NCBI GenBank assembly: GCA_021234155.1
Contig: JAJEKV010000027.1
Location: 18,060,644-18,124,643, forward strand
Reading direction: 5' to 3'
Origin: Isoetes taiwanensis
Taxonomy: Eukaryota > Streptophyta > Lycopodiopsida > Isoetales > Isoetaceae
DNA: 64,000 nucleotides
The position numbers and the translations under genes are program-made. Within the stretch, counting starts at the first letter, position 1, and the number at the start of each line of letters is the position of its first letter. Shown here piece by piece: positions 11,947-24,605 of the stretch. Under the pieces are notes generated by a model. The model did no database searches. It worked only from the letters and a program-made list of their open reading frames with translations, and was not told the origin of the DNA.

Positions 11947-14265
11947 TCTTTTTATTATAAATTATAGTGATATGCATTTGTGAATGTAAGCCCCTCATCC
12001 GGACCGGTGAGATCATTCCAAATTGGCTTAGATCGAGGCGGTTTACGTGATTTCTAACCCTAAAAATCCTTTTTCCCTATCGTGTTTTCCAAGACCATGG
12101 CAACCATCGGGCTTCCTCCCATCAATTCGGTTAGGTAGAAGCGAATGTCGTGTTTTCAGACCATGCCTTGCATGCCTTTGCGATGGACATGGCAAGCAAA
12201 ACTTGATTACCTATTCTTTCGTTGGACAGGTTAAGGCTATGTAGGCAAAGGCAATGCAGTAGCAATTTCAGGCGGACATGGCGGGGAATCGAGGATTCTC
12301 GGGAAATCAGGCGACTTTCTAAAATCATTCAGTTCTTAAGTCCGATCGGCATGTTTGTTGCGGCGAAACTGAGCCATAGATGTATTGGTGGCGAGGAAGC
12401 AAATGGGTGGTGAGTGGGGAAGAATTTACGTAAGATCCTCAAACTCTTTGACACCCAAAGATGGATGCTTTCACGGTGGCGGCCCACCTTCTTTATCTCA
12501 TTTTGTTCTTCATATGCGCCATTGTGAAATTGGTGTTGTTTGTGGGTGAAAGGGATGTGAGTCATGGGAATCATTAGTGGTATGCCTTATATGCCTTGCA
12601 ACTTTAAAAGCCTACGCATTTCCGATTATAAAAAAATGCAAAGCCATGGCTACTCAGATCTGTAACGAGAAGAGAAGCTAGACCTTTGAGAAGATGATCT
12701 GCTTAAACAAGCTTGGCACATAGCTTGCCTTAAGCTACAAATTTGACCCCGTAGTAGCGGCTAAGAACCTTTGCTCTACCATGGCAGCCCTCTTGATCTG
12801 GAGACCCACAGTATTAGTCTTTCCTTCTGCACAAATGCAAAGAGTTAGTGGTTAAAATAAGCAACTTGGTGAGTTTGTTTGTGGCATCATCTAATGAAGA
12901 AATTATTTCATTTCTTCTTTGGAGGCTCAAAAAGCGTGAGAAGAGAGCTCTGGGTATGGTAGTTTTCATTTTGCTTCATTCATGCTTGAGTCTTTAATAT
13001 TATAACATCAAATCTTGAGATCCTACATTTCTTACATCTAGAATAAAGCGATCCATGGATGCCCTGTCTATATTAGTGAAGTTCAAGAGATGCTAAAATC
13101 AATACAAATCAGGCCTTATTCTTTGGCAGATACCTACATTCTTTGGTAAGTCATAAAGTAAACGTTTACAAATTTATATTGTAATGTTAACATTCACTTT
13201 TAATAGAGCCTTTAAAGTCTTTTATTCCATGTCAGAAGCTACATGATTCTGAAAAGCTTTCGAGCCAATATTGTGTTCATGTTTAGATTTATACGGATTC
13301 TCTACCAAGCAAGATTCTGGGTTTGTGGTCCATAGCCACCTTTAGCCCTTCTGAGATTAAAGAATCAGTGTCTTTTTTTATTTTAAAGCTTAAGCGATAT
13401 TGGTGAACATTTAACTCCTAATGGAGCGAAGTAGGTGTTGCTTTTTCATCGAAGGCTCATATCAGGTCAAAATCAGCATTGTTTCAACTATGCATGTACC
13501 ATTGGCATAATAGGAGGCATCGGGGTTGGAATCTCTTTTGTTTGCTTTCAGTAAAAACTGGAAGAAGTATAACTCTATATATCTGCTATTTGTTCTAGAA
13601 GCTTGAGGAGCGGATCAAGTATGCATCGTGTTAAGTGATGAGTGGAATCAGCGATTGGACACAAACTTAGATAATCGGAAGTTACAATAAAGCAATAAAA
13701 CAACTTTTGTTTCACGCCAATCGAGGTTGAAGGGGAGTCGTTCGGCGTTGGAGGCTTTTGGAAAATAACAATGCCCTAATTTATTATGGGAAGATTCATT
13801 GACGAGGGCGATATATTGAATGTTACAATTCTTTGCAAGGAGGCAATAACAATTGGTCATTGCTTTAATCTGAGACTTCTCATTAAAGGAGCAGAATATT
13901 AATGTTGATGTATGCACATAATGTTAACTTCTATCATTATCGCCCGGCAATTAAAAAATTCCGGGCGGGGGCAAATAATTAAACTCAAATTTTGTCTTAC
14001 CTTACAGTTTCATCATGTACCCTTTTATACAAGCGTATTCCAAATATTAGTTAGTGAGACACCTTTCAATAGGGATTTACGATGCAATTTTAAAGACTTG
14101 CCCAGGTACAAGCAACACATTGATAAAGGTCCTAACGTAGTGCTGCAATGTTAACAACATCTTAAGAATCTATGGACATGGTAACAACATACAAAATGAA
14201 AAAAGGTGAACATGTGTCAAAGAAGAAAATTCATGGTAGTACAACACAAAATGAACCATATTTAA
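11947..14265 (+). mobile_element. Helitron A, second copy (5' end present, 3' end not found)
   Basis: Starts with TCTTTTTATTATAAATTATA right after host AAGTGCA, exactly as in the complete copy at 53,100. Homology to that copy continues to about 14,265 and covers the same exon-like pieces. CAG/CTG of the other copy appear here as CG strings at many places. After 14,265 the sequence is unrelated, and no GCCCAGC hairpin with YTAG follows, so the 3' end is lost or displaced. Confidence 0.65.
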
Positions 14266-16298
14266 AGCTCCTGGTCATTACGTGAGTCTAATTAGTTATG
14301 ATCAAGACATCATTGCATGTGGTGAAGTGAGACACATCACGATGTATGCCTCAGCATACTTATAAAATTACTCACATGAAAGAAAAGCAAAACAAAATTA
14401 TCGATGTTGGATTGCACATCGTTTAGCTTTTGAAAATCCAAACTCCAAACGTGAATCTCCCGTCCACTCCAAAAACCAAACCTCAATCCCGCGCTTTCTT
14501 TCCCGTTGTCTTCGTATCTTTATACTGGATAACAAGAAACCGTAGAGCGGCGGCATAAATCGGCGGTGCAGAAGCTGCAAGATCACAAACCTGGAAGTTC
14601 TCAAGAGTCGACTTACAGCCTGGAGCTATGGCATGACAGGGAAATGCAAAATGGGTGCATTCTTAGGGTAACAAAAGTTTTTTTGCATGTTTTTATGTTA
14701 AATGCATACTATTCGTTGCACCGTGGTAAATAATTATTAGCAGATCTATGTTTTTGTTTGCCATGATAAATGCACACTATTCTTTGCATGTCTGGTAAAT
14801 ATCCTAACAGATCTATTAGCTTCTTGTTTGGCGAAAAAGAATCAAACATATTTTTCTTCCTAAAATATTCTTGTTTTTTGTAGGGCTAAATAGTTCCGTC
14901 TAGTAAGGCAACATCAGCTTTCATCTCTTTTCTTTCTTCTAAGCGCAGGTTAGTTCTTGATTTTTTGTTTTTAAATCAAAACGTGATGTCAGTCTTGGCT
15001 GTTGGTTGTTATTTTATGTATTAGAAAATCTCTTGAACGGTTTCAAAAAGTCATTGGCTTCTGCCTTTACCAGAAGTACCTGTAGGCAAATTTGTGGCTT
15101 CTGCCAGTGCCATGGAGTCTCTGTAGACAGTGGGTTTTCTCATCTTGCATGGGTACAAGCAGATCTGTGCTTCTTGTTTGCCAAGAAGAATCGAATATAT
15201 TTTTCTTCCTATAACACTCTTATTTTCTGTTAAGCCTAAATGGGTTGGTCTAGATAAGCCAACAGAAGCAGGCAGGCTCTTATTTTTGCAGTGCAGGCTT
15301 TTGTTCTTTTCATCAACAATGATGTTAAGTCCTTACATCTACCCAAATTATGCATCTGCAGGATGTCAGTTGATAAGTCGGCGCTCTGCTAACAGGAGGT
15401 GGGTCTGTGAAGCAAACACAAATAATGTTTTGAATCTAGAAAGACTGACAATTAATTTTACTCTTTAGTTTATCTTCCGAGATTCTGTAACAACTGTTAT
15501 CATGATTCTAACTATTGTTTTTTTTTTGTTTTTTAGAAGTTAAAGAAGGCAGTTCAGAAGCTTTAGGTTAGGCTTGCATTTTTTTTACTTTAATGATGTT
15601 CGCTTTTTTTTAGCTTTGTTCTTGCAGATGTGATTTGCATTTGCATGCAAAGAGTAGTGCAGTGCAGTGCAGCCAACAATATTGGCTTTGCAATGAGATC
15701 AGTTTGTGCAAACTGTGAGCTTCAAGCAAGTGCTTTGATTGCATTTTTGAAGCAAACTTTGCCTCCTTTAGTAGAGATGCTTTCTACCTGCTATCTTTTG
15801 CATCTAAGGTACCTGAGAGATTTAAGCTTGTGTGCATAAAATGTTTGGACCATTTTGATTTTTTGGTTCTCTATGTTTTTTTGTTGTCAAACATGCATTT
15901 TTTATTTCTCCAGGATCTGTTATTTTACCAGATAAAAGTATGGATTTTAAGTTCCTCGGTTCTTAAATAAGTATGCATAGTCCTGCCTATTTAGAATGGA
16001 AAAAATGATTTGGCATTAGGCATTATCTATGCATCATGTCTTATGTTGTTACCCCATAGTTTGGCATCGAAAAATCTGAAGATTATGACTTTAAATGCTT
16101 TTAGCATTTAAATGCTCTTGCTTTTTTATGTCTGATAGTTATGAGGAGCAAAGATTCATAGACCATGCTGAACCATGTACAATATTCATTCTATGCATGT
16201 AAGTTGATATGTGACCTTTTCACTTTGTGTTTTTGAGTTGTGACTAACTTTTTTGGAAAATTTCATGGGGTTAGAGGCATTTAATATTACAATTCCAG
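14266..16298. other. AT-rich DNA without recognised gene
   Basis: Contains several loosely repeated phrases, for example TGCACACTATTCTTTGCATG-like strings at 14,700 and 14,770, and TTCTTGTTTGSCAARAAGAATC near 14,822 and 15,170. Short frames (15,130-15,468 and 15,630-15,839) have no family look. It could be intron of a degraded gene fragment leading to the exon-like piece at 16,299. Confidence 0.4.
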
Positions 16299-16409
16299 GG
16301 TTCATGGAACGGGAGCCAAGTGACATCAGAGATTCTGTCAAGGAAGCAACTACAACACGCTGCTCTTGAAGTTGTCATGAACGCGAACTTTTATGAGGCG
16401 GCCTTCAAG
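16299..16409 (+). CDS. Exon-like piece of an unrecognised protein
   Basis: Open for exactly 37 codons between an acceptor (ACAATTCCAG) and a donor (TTCAAG/GTATGA). It includes SRKQLQHAALEVVMNANFYE, with ordinary plant codon use and amino-acid mix. I do not recognise the protein. Since neighbours carry captured gene pieces, this is probably one more fragment. Confidence 0.3.
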
Positions 16410-17100
16410 GTATGATTTAAAAAAGAGAACAAACACGCCAATTTATTTCAATGGATGATCAACTATGAAAGATAAGTCACAAATTTTTGTTTTAATTGCC
16501 AATTTATTTCATGGCAAGTGTTGTTGAAACATGTCTGGTTAGTTTATCTTTGTCAAAGGATTGATATTGCGAGAACCAAATTATCAATTTTTAAATGTAC
16601 AATCTACATTGCTTGCATAACAATTTATTTTTTACCTTTATAGATCATCATAATTTGTTTTATCTTTGTTGATATTCTATATCTAAAAAGTTAATCTTTT
16701 TAGAGATTTGTAAATTTTTGTGGTAATATCGAAGTAGCGGCAATATGGGGTTCAAATCCACGGGTCCCTTTTGGGCTATCTAATATACCTTGACATGAGG
16801 ATTGACTCTAATCTTGACGCAGGGCTGCTTGAAACTTTGATTCTAGATCGGCGTTAAGTCGACACAAAGCGACTCAACTCACGTGCTAGTGTTGACTCGA
16901 TTGACTCTAATATTGTGATAAAGGCTGCTTTGGTCACGGCGCTAGATTTGACTCTAAGTTTGACACAAAATCTACTCAATTTTGATGCCAATTTGATGCC
17001 GCCGACTCTAATTACGTGCTACTTCGCCGACTCTAATTTTTGTCTGAATTTTGATGCAAATTCTAACTCTACTTGTGATGCTAAATTACGGCGTTGAATT
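16410..17100. other. AT-rich DNA with repeated GACTCTAA phrases
   Basis: Between about 16,800 and 17,090 the string GACTCTAA or GACTCGA recurs many times at irregular spacing, giving a degenerate short repeat. A GGTTCAAATCC string at 16,748 looks like a tRNA B box but has no partner A box. No gene seen. Confidence 0.4.
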
Positions 17101-17219
17101 ACGTGGATTTTAAGTGAGCATAGAAGATGGTAGCATCACCATATATCGGTTTAATGGTTTTCTCTAATTTTTTTAAGTTTAAGTTTATAACTAAGGCGAT
17201 AAATCGACTCTAATACCCC

Positions 17220-19850
17220 CTTCCTCTTGTTGTAGTCTTTTTATAGCTGCTGCGCCTCTACTTTTTAGAACTCGGCAACTTAAATTCCTGAAGCTTTAAC
17301 GTTTCTGTGGCTGATGCTTTGTCACAAGTCCCCACAGGAAGCTCATACTGGGCATAGTACCTCCCTGTTATATGGTTGTCCTATTTGGGGGCCAGGGCTG
17401 TCCAAAAAGAGTTGGGATATAATAGAAAAAGTGCAAAAACGATTCTTATTAGAAGAATTTGGAGCCAAAAGTCACCTCAAAGTATTGCATGCTTTTGGAG
17501 GCAGTTTTTTGCCACTTGAGGTAGAGGCTTTATGTCGGAACAATCAGTTATGTTAATGAGAGTTTTTGCTATGGATTCAGATAGACTTCCACGTCTTGCA
17601 CTAGAACAATCAAGGGAGAAAGGGTGGTACTTTGATATTTTAAAATGGTCAGCCAAATGGTTGGGACAGGGTATATGGCCGGAATCAATCAAATGCAAAG
17701 AAGTGTATGAGCAAGTTGCCGAGATAGTATTGAGGAAAAATGTGGCAAGTAGATGCCGACAGGGGACACAAAAAAAGTTCTATCTCAATGAGATCAATGA
17801 TTTATATGAATATAAAGAGCAAGCATATCTCCTTACATATTGACAGGGAATAATCGGAAGATTATTTCCCAATTGAGATTGTCATCGCATACCCTTCATA
17901 TTGAAACTGGTAGATGGAATGGCACTCCACGCTATAATAGGTATTGCCCTGGTTGTCTAGAATTGGAGATAGAAAAGTAAAAAACATGCTTTTTGGATTA
18001 GCATCATATGTGCACTTAAGGGAGCAACATGGGGTTCATGCTTCTACGTTGAAGGAACTTCTAAGTATGCCAACTCATAAGTTGAGTTCCTACACGAAGG
18101 ACATGGAAAGAGCGAAAGGATATAATGATGTTATTTGAAATTATGTCGGGACTTTGAAACACGTGAACGTTCTAGAATGGCTTAACTCCTCGTACATATT
18201 TTGCCATAGAGGCACGGGGGCCTAAAATGGCTTGATAATATTAAATTAAATTAAATTAAATTAAAAGGAAGCAAACCGTCATGGCGTTCCCTATCCTGTC
18301 CCTTCAGATTTTTTCCACAATAAGCTTGTTGCTTTTCCAATCTTCGCTGAGAGTGGCATGATGATGTAGGAAGTTAACTCCTCATAGCTCGTCATCTCCC
18401 ACATGAAAGTCGCTTGTCTCTAATAGTTTACGCTCCAAAATGTTGTCGTCTTGGATATTGTAGCCCGCCCATAATATTTGGTTTGAATAGCGAAAGTCCA
18501 CTAGAGGATTGTGCATCATTGGGAGCCAAAGGTAATCTTGTGTTATATCCTTTCCATCTTCTCTTGCCTTCTCAATATGGCCCGGATGTTTGTAGCGCCT
18601 AATCTTCCTCTTCCCCACCTCAAGTATCAACTGAGAAGGATAAGCATTTTGCCAGCGCCGGCGGCGGGAGTATCACCAATTGATATTGCTACCGGTCTAG
18701 ATATGCCTCTCCGACTTAAAAGCGAGCCATACAATATTCATTATCCGTATCCACGCTAAAGGAGGCGGTGATGGGCTGAAGTGCGTAGCTTTCTGGCGCC
18801 ACCCGCCGTCCCTCTTGACATCCCGATGCGGTCAAAATATGCATTGGCAAGGTAGTGGGTAGCAAACTCTACACGGTGTAGTCCTCATACTTCAAAGTTT
18901 CCGGATCCATTTCAAAGAGCCTGCGGGGGAACAAATGGCGACCCCACCTTGAACTTCTCCCGGACAAGCGGGGAAGCATGTTGCGAGTCAACTTGTCAAT
19001 GAGAAGTCTGCGACCTTGATGTGTCTTTTTTTTCTTGCAGTCTTCTCACGAAGATCACTCTCGAACATAGCCCCATTTTTGAGCAATTTTCTCCACATCC
19101 TGCGTGGCTGCGATCAATTCTATCTTGCATTAGCTCATAAAATTCGTCTTTGTCTTTACTCCATGGGGGCAGAATCTTCGTGACCAGCGGCACTCCCCAC
19201 TTTTTTTTCAAAAACTTCATATTATTCTCATATGGACTGCCAAAAGAGCATAATGTTCCCAAAAATGCTGCCCCATGAACCCGATCAATCGGAGCGCACA
19301 TTTCTTTGCCTAACAAACCGAAGTTCATCGTGATGGAAGGTTCTTTGTCGCAGCGCGTCTGAACCATTGCGATAAAAACACCCATGACTTGACGTCCATG
19401 TAGAAACGAGGCTGCACTACCAAATTGTAGTCCAAGTCCCAGTCTGCCCCTCTAACCGGGATTTCTGTGGATGCCCTTACCATCATAACCACATACCACA
19501 TAAAAGCCGACTTGCCAATGCACGGCGGGCCGTTAACATGGGCGTGCTTAAGTCTAGGTTCTTGATATGCCTTCAAGGCCACTTTAAGAAAGTCGAGAAG
19601 CATCTTCTTCACGTATAGCCCTTTCCTACAAGGAACATCCATGTTGTATTTAGGTGTAGAGTTGATGCCATTCCTTTACAACAATGTGGTAGGTGATCTC
19701 GTTTGGCTTTGCGGCGTCAAGATGCCAACCGTAAAACTGGAGCAAATCTAATCTCTCAAAGAATCGCGAATCGGGTAGCCTTAGCACTCCACACAAAAAG
19801 AAAGAATAGACAAGGGACTGAAAAGGAAACAAAAGACACAAACTATGAGG
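17220..19850 (-). pseudogene. P-loop NTPase (Crinkler/RHS-like?), copy 1, LINE-interrupted
   Basis: Minus-strand copy of the gene at 27,492-29,370 and 41,130-42,890. Upstream part: VVKEWHQLY, then PCRKGLYVKKMLLDFLKVALK, then the nucleotide-binding loop GPPCIGKS (near 19,510-19,535) followed by AFMWYVVMMVRA. Downstream fragments match the other copies up to the region before the basic C-terminus. A 0.9-kb LINE piece sits at 17,367-18,263. The frame is broken repeatedly. Proteins with this kind of loop followed by a membrane-like or helical stretch occur in the Crinkler/RHS group; that assignment is my inference. Other P-loop families are possible. Confidence 0.45.
17367..18263 (+). mobile_element. 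5'-truncated LINE insertion with (ATTAA)n tail
   Basis: Compared with 27,820 and 41,400, the NTPase copy is interrupted here after ACCTCCCT. The insert translates to LLYGCPIWG, IEKVQKRFLLEEFGAKSHL and DSDRLPRLALEQSR, then ISQLRLSSHTLHIETGRWNG, typical of the C-terminal end of plant LINE ORF2. It ends in about six ATTAA repeats (18,233-18,265) next to host AAGGAAGC. A short 5'-truncated copy with a simple A-rich tail is the classic product of target-primed reverse transcription. Frames 17,314-17,556, 17,532-17,843 and 17,944-18,138 are pieces of it. No clear target duplication is visible. Confidence 0.75.
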
Positions 19851-20550
19851 CAATAAAAGCGATTGTAAGAACCTCGGGAGGAAAAACCTCTTGTCTTACG
19901 AGAGAATGTAAACAAAAAAACTTCGATCTAATGAGTAACATATAGATTTATCTCTGTTTTTAAGTTGAGTTTGACTAGGGAGTAGCTTATTTGTTCCTTT
20001 AAGCTGCTGCAAGAAAGGAGTACAAGCAAAGGGCCCTATCATTTACCTATGAACAAGATTCACAACCATAATAAGAATAGATATGGGTGGTTAACCGGTC
20101 GAGTTTTGCGGGCATAGTATTCACACAGCTGCTGACTCGACATATTCGGACCATAAGGATCATACCAACTAATTTGGCGGGTTCATTCCTTATAAGTAAG
20201 GCGAATGGAATATACAAAAAGGGAGGAAGTGAGGAAAACATATTCTATCTTCTTATATTCCCATAGGACAAAATACATGCACAAGCGAACAAAAAACGTA
20301 AACACAAATGGTATTTCCAAGGAATCCAAACACGTTCTTACCGTATCTTGGGGCTCCAACAATTTGGGCCTACAACATTCAAAGCAGATTTAAGTTAGAA
20401 TGAGAAACAAAAAATCAACAAAGAAAAAAACACGAAAACAAAAAGACCATAGCTCCTGCTATGTAAAAATGCCATAGCTATGGCCAATGCCCTTAGGGAA
20501 AAGGAGTTAGAAAAAAGGAGTTACGTACCTTTTTAGTTGATTGAATTAGG
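19851..20550. repeat. NTPase 5' flank, copy 1
   Basis: Homologous to 29,370-30,060 and 42,900-43,640. It contains the phrase CAAGATTCACAACCATAATA and a poly-A/K-rich open strand without coding character. In the NTPase sense this is upstream DNA or an intron: a pyrimidine-rich stretch ending in an acceptor-like AAG precedes the first recognisable codons in the other copies. Confidence 0.45.
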
Positions 20551-20642
20551 AGCCAGAGCTCGACATGGCCTTGGCGGATCTCACCTTTTGGGGGGGAGGG
20601 AGGTGAGAAATAGAGCCAGAGAGTGTAAATATTTGGGACGAT
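20551..20642 (-). pseudogene. Remnant of the first exon and 5' leader seen at 30,900
   Basis: GAGCTCGACATGGCCTTGGC and the following text through GTGTAAATATTTGGGAC match 30,908-31,032 with internal loss. This is the start-codon region and leader of the minus-strand gene at 30,719-30,917. Only its edge survives here, placed at the same position relative to the NTPase flank. Confidence 0.55.
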
Positions 20643-22329
20643 TGTGGAATATAGAAAAAGGGAGGAAGTGAGAAAAACATCTTCTATGTTCTTATATTCC
20701 TACAGGGACAAAATACATGCAAATAAAATTACCCTACATAAAAAGCATGACAAATAAACTTAAGTCAGATTATTGATCCTAAAAGTGGGCTCTGCTGGGG
20801 AGAGTGAATCCAACATGGGTTACTCCTTGGCATGTGCTCTGGCTGACTCTATCAAAAAGAGCCATTAAATTTTTAGGTAACCCGGAGAAGATCTACTACT
20901 CGGACTTATTTATTAGGGTAAGCAAAACAATCGTTGCCTAAAGATTGAAATTATACACACCTCGCACTCATTTGTGGCGGTGGCGACTTTTTGGGACATG
21001 GCAAGCAAATTCATGGGCGAGAGGGCTCCGGTTCTTGAGCTTCATGGGTTGGAATTTCCATCCAACCATCCCGATGAGGATTTCATTGACACCATTTTTC
21101 CTTAAGCCCTTGCACAAAGGAAGGCCAATCTGCAATATTATTTGGGACTGTCACGAATGCCACCTTAGAGTGAGCACCTTTCCATCGCATTCATTTCGCC
21201 CGGGATGGACGTACACCTTCGGCGGCGGGGCCGGTATTACAAGCTCCATCTTGTTCTCAGTTGTTTCTAGATGAGGAATAAAGGGGTATTGGAACAAGCG
21301 GTGTTTTGCTATGCCTGTATTGGGCCACTTGGCAAAGCAAAAGGTTAAAAGCGACCAACTCGCATAGCGAGATACGGTCGTTAAATCACTAATTGGATTT
21401 ACATTAGAAACTTGTCAAATTGAACAAGAAGCAAAAGAGATAGCAACATGTCTATGGACTAGGCTGTGCTTACTCCAAATCTGTTAGGATTATAAAATCG
21501 ACTCGCTCTAAACTGCTCCTAATGACCTTAGATGACATCCCGCCCTCAATATATCCCCTCACATCACTCATCAATCCTTCAATTCAATGCCGATTAGTTC
21601 AAAAATTGCTCCAAATCAACTCCAAATCACCACAGTTTTGAATCTAGGTGTTATGAACATGGTTAAAAGGGACAAGAATTAATAAGTTTGGTATGGTTAA
21701 GTGTTTAATAGCACCGAGGAACAACCAAAAGAGATCGAAGCAAAAAGCTTTGACCTATTCACGGCAGACCCAACTGGATTGGGTAATGGTGCCATGGGCT
21801 GCTAGAGGTCGATCTTGACCTTAGGAGGAAGAGCTGGCCAAATCGGCTACCTGGTTTATGTCAGGCACTGCCAGAACAAGGTTCTGAGCAGTATAAAGGA
21901 ATTCGATTGGAAGAGAGCTGGAGCATACATTTTGTAGAGGAAAAGCTTGGCTAGTTTGTATTATCTCCCCCCTCCCGGCTGAATTATCCGACAAGCTGCC
22001 CACAGCCCGTACTATCCGGGCCCTCCCCTTTGGAAGAATCCTCCATCCTCCCCCAGGAAGAATCCTCCCCTTCTCCCTGCTGCATAGTGAAAAATACCTT
22101 TTTAGTGTGGCGATCGTGGGGATGGGATCTGGCTGAAGGGGGGGGGGAGGGGGGGTTCTTCTTGATGAAGGAGCGAGATGCCACAAAATAAAATCAGATC
22201 TGAATCTGGCGGGGGGGGGGGTCTGATTCTTCCGGGGGGGGGGGAAGGCGGTGCTCTGATCGAGGCGGGGCTGGATAGTTGGTTGGGAGAGGGGGGAATA
22301 ATTCAGCCCTCCCAAAAGCTTGTCTAATT
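20643..22329. repeat. Inter-unit segment with G-runs, copy 1
   Basis: Colinear with 43,785-45,475. An open minus-strand piece near 21,060-21,180 appears in the other copy as QIGLPLCGGLSKSGVNEILH; I do not recognise it. Around 22,130-22,270 there are runs of 8 to 11 G on the plus strand, probably length-variable and hard to sequence. It leads directly into the next gag leader, so it may correspond to the retroelement's own 5' non-coding region. Confidence 0.5.
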
Positions 22330-24010
22330 GATTCTCTTGAATTCTAGCTCATCAAGTTTTTACTTGACCAAGCAACCTTGCTTGAGCGGTTGTACCAGGA
22401 CGGATCATGTTGAGCTTCGGGAAGAACCAAGGGTTCTTGCACAAATTATTCACGATCCGACAAAGCCGGGGGCTTTATGCACTAATGGGGAGTCAGGGGA
22501 CTCGAGGGAGCGAAGGCCGATGGTGGATCGCGATATCGCGATGTGGTGAAGCCCAAGTTTATAACGAAAGGTATCGAGCAAGAGTTTGATCTTTGGGATG
22601 GAGAGAGATGGATGTGGTGGCTGATCCATTGATGGAATTAGCATTTCTAATCCACGAGGAAGGAGAAAATATAGATTTGGATGAAGTAGCTTCTATTGAA
22701 GAAGAGGTGCGGAACATCAAACTTCGAGATCGATAATAAGGGAAAACCTCACGACGAGGAACGAAGCGAGAAGGAGATTTCTTCTTCTGGCGGAGAAGGA
22801 AAGGCTTTCTCGGATATCCCTTCTCCTAATAAAACCATTGATTCAAATCCATTTAACTTCTAGGGGGTTACCAGGGGAAGTTAGATTATGCAAATGCACG
22901 GATTAGAGAATTAATGGGGCAAGTTGCAAAAAACTATGATTGAGCAAATGGACACAAATAAATAGCTCAAGGACTTGCGGACTTGAGATGGTTAAGCCAC
23001 AGACAAAGTTGTTGGATACTATCAAACAATTAGTGAAAAAAGCCGGGGGGCACTAATGTGAATAAAATCTGAGGAAGATCATAGTAATCGGGCTCAAGGA
23101 GTCCCAAATGTTGGCCAAACTAGTCAAGCTCAAGGAGCTAGAGCTGCTTGAGCCTAATCCAACCTCATCTAGATCGGGGAAGCTGGAGTTCATGGAATTT
23201 TATCAGCGAGAAGAGGTTAAGGATTTAGGAAAAAGAGATCATCTCGAGTTTAAATGATCTAAAAGCTGTTGAACAAGCCATCCGATGGCTTAGTTGGTCG
23301 AGAAACATATTTTAGGCCACCAATAAGAAGGGTGCCGATAGAATGTTGCATCGCGGCATTGCAACTTCGGGGGAGGATGCTGCCTCTTGGTGGAGTATGC
23401 TTATGGAGAGAGATGTTGAGGTTGACTCTTGGGCGGACTTTTGCAAATTCTTTAAACAAGAATATGCTCCACACTATGATGAGCATCATGCCTTGAGTCA
23501 ACTTAAGAGTATTAGACAAATTGGATCCTTGCAATAGTATATTAACACCCTTAGGGATATATTGGCAAGGATTACAGATATCTCAACCCGGATGCAAGTA
23601 AGTTATTATGAGGATGGTCTTAAAGATCGCGTCCTTAAAGCACACATTAGGCAAGTATGTCTCGGGGACTTTAAGGCCACAGTGTCCTTGGTGCAGACAT
23701 TAGCAAGTAGCCTTAAGGATGAAGGGGACGATGAGAATAAAAAGTCCCAACCTAATTCCGATGTTTACAAGAATGAAAGCAAAGGAAGATGGAAAATAAG
23801 TATAGGGGATCAAACAAACATCCCCGAATTGCTTCAAGCAATTCAAATAATCCTCCTAGTAACGAGAAGGGCAAAAGTGAAGCTTCTTTAGGGAAGAAGC
23901 CGTTAAGCCATTCGCTTACCACAGCACTAAAGGACATATGGCAAGATATTGTCCAAAGCCACACAAAGAAAAGAAGGTGTTGATCTCTAGCAGTAAGCAA
24001 GCAGCTCAAA
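22330..24010 (+). pseudogene. Ty3/gypsy-type gag, copy 2 (lacks the two-unit insertion)
   Basis: Best uninterrupted gag core. The leader with DEVASIEEEV lies at 22,680-22,735. The core frame 23,343-23,537 has AASWWSMLMERDVEVDSWAD and FKQEYAPHYDEHH; it continues at 23,562-23,770 with ISTRMQVSYYEDGLKDRVLK and AHIRQVCLGDF. A zinc-knuckle remnant GHMARYCPKPHK lies near 23,932-23,970, with the first cysteines apparently replaced by Y, H and S. Stops and shifts remain (for example TAG near 23,536), so it is dead as read. No pol of the gypsy type follows. Confidence 0.7.
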
Positions 24011-24605
24011 CTTGACTTTTCCAAAGCCTTTATATTTTGTAGATCGTGCATTGAAGAAGATTGGCTTCCCTTCCAAGTTAAAGGATTTAGTTCTTGGTTT
24101 AAACTACAGAGCTCAAGTTTCTGTGTTGATAAATAATTCTTCGGTAGATTCTTCTCTTTGAATAAGAGGGCTAGGCAAGGATATCCTCTAGCCCCAAACC
24201 TTTTCATTATGGTTCTTTGAGCAACTTACAAAAAAGCTATCTTGTATCATCAAAATGTTGGTAATCTAAAGGGTTTGAGACTTCGGATAATTTGAACCAA
24301 TTGAAATTATTGCAATATCTTTGATAATTCCTTTAGCTTCTTGTTGAATGAGACAAACAATATTGAGTTCTTCACTAAAAGGCGATTAATAGTTTTAGTG
24401 ATGTTTCTAGAATCTACTTCAACCTCTGAAATGTGTAGTTATTTGAGAGGCTACTCAACTTGATATCGGATTTCAATCAAACTACCACTTTGTTTGGGAT
24501 GCCATTGACCTTTGGACATTGGCATTAAAACCTTTGGTTGCGTATTATCTCCAGAGTTGAGTTCAACATTGAACTAAGTGGCTTTGAGAATCTTCTATTG
24601 ATCAT
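24010..24605 (+). pseudogene. LINE reverse transcriptase fragment, copy 2
   Basis: Begins within LDFSKAF at 24,010, directly after gag, and continues with KKIGFPSKL, an RQGYPLAPNLF-type strand near 24,170-24,210, and the LPDNLNQLKLLQY region near 24,280. Several frame breaks. It ends in TTCTATTGATCATTACTATT, which is the uninterrupted Helitron B target site (between 24,604 and 24,605 by alignment). Confidence 0.6.
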
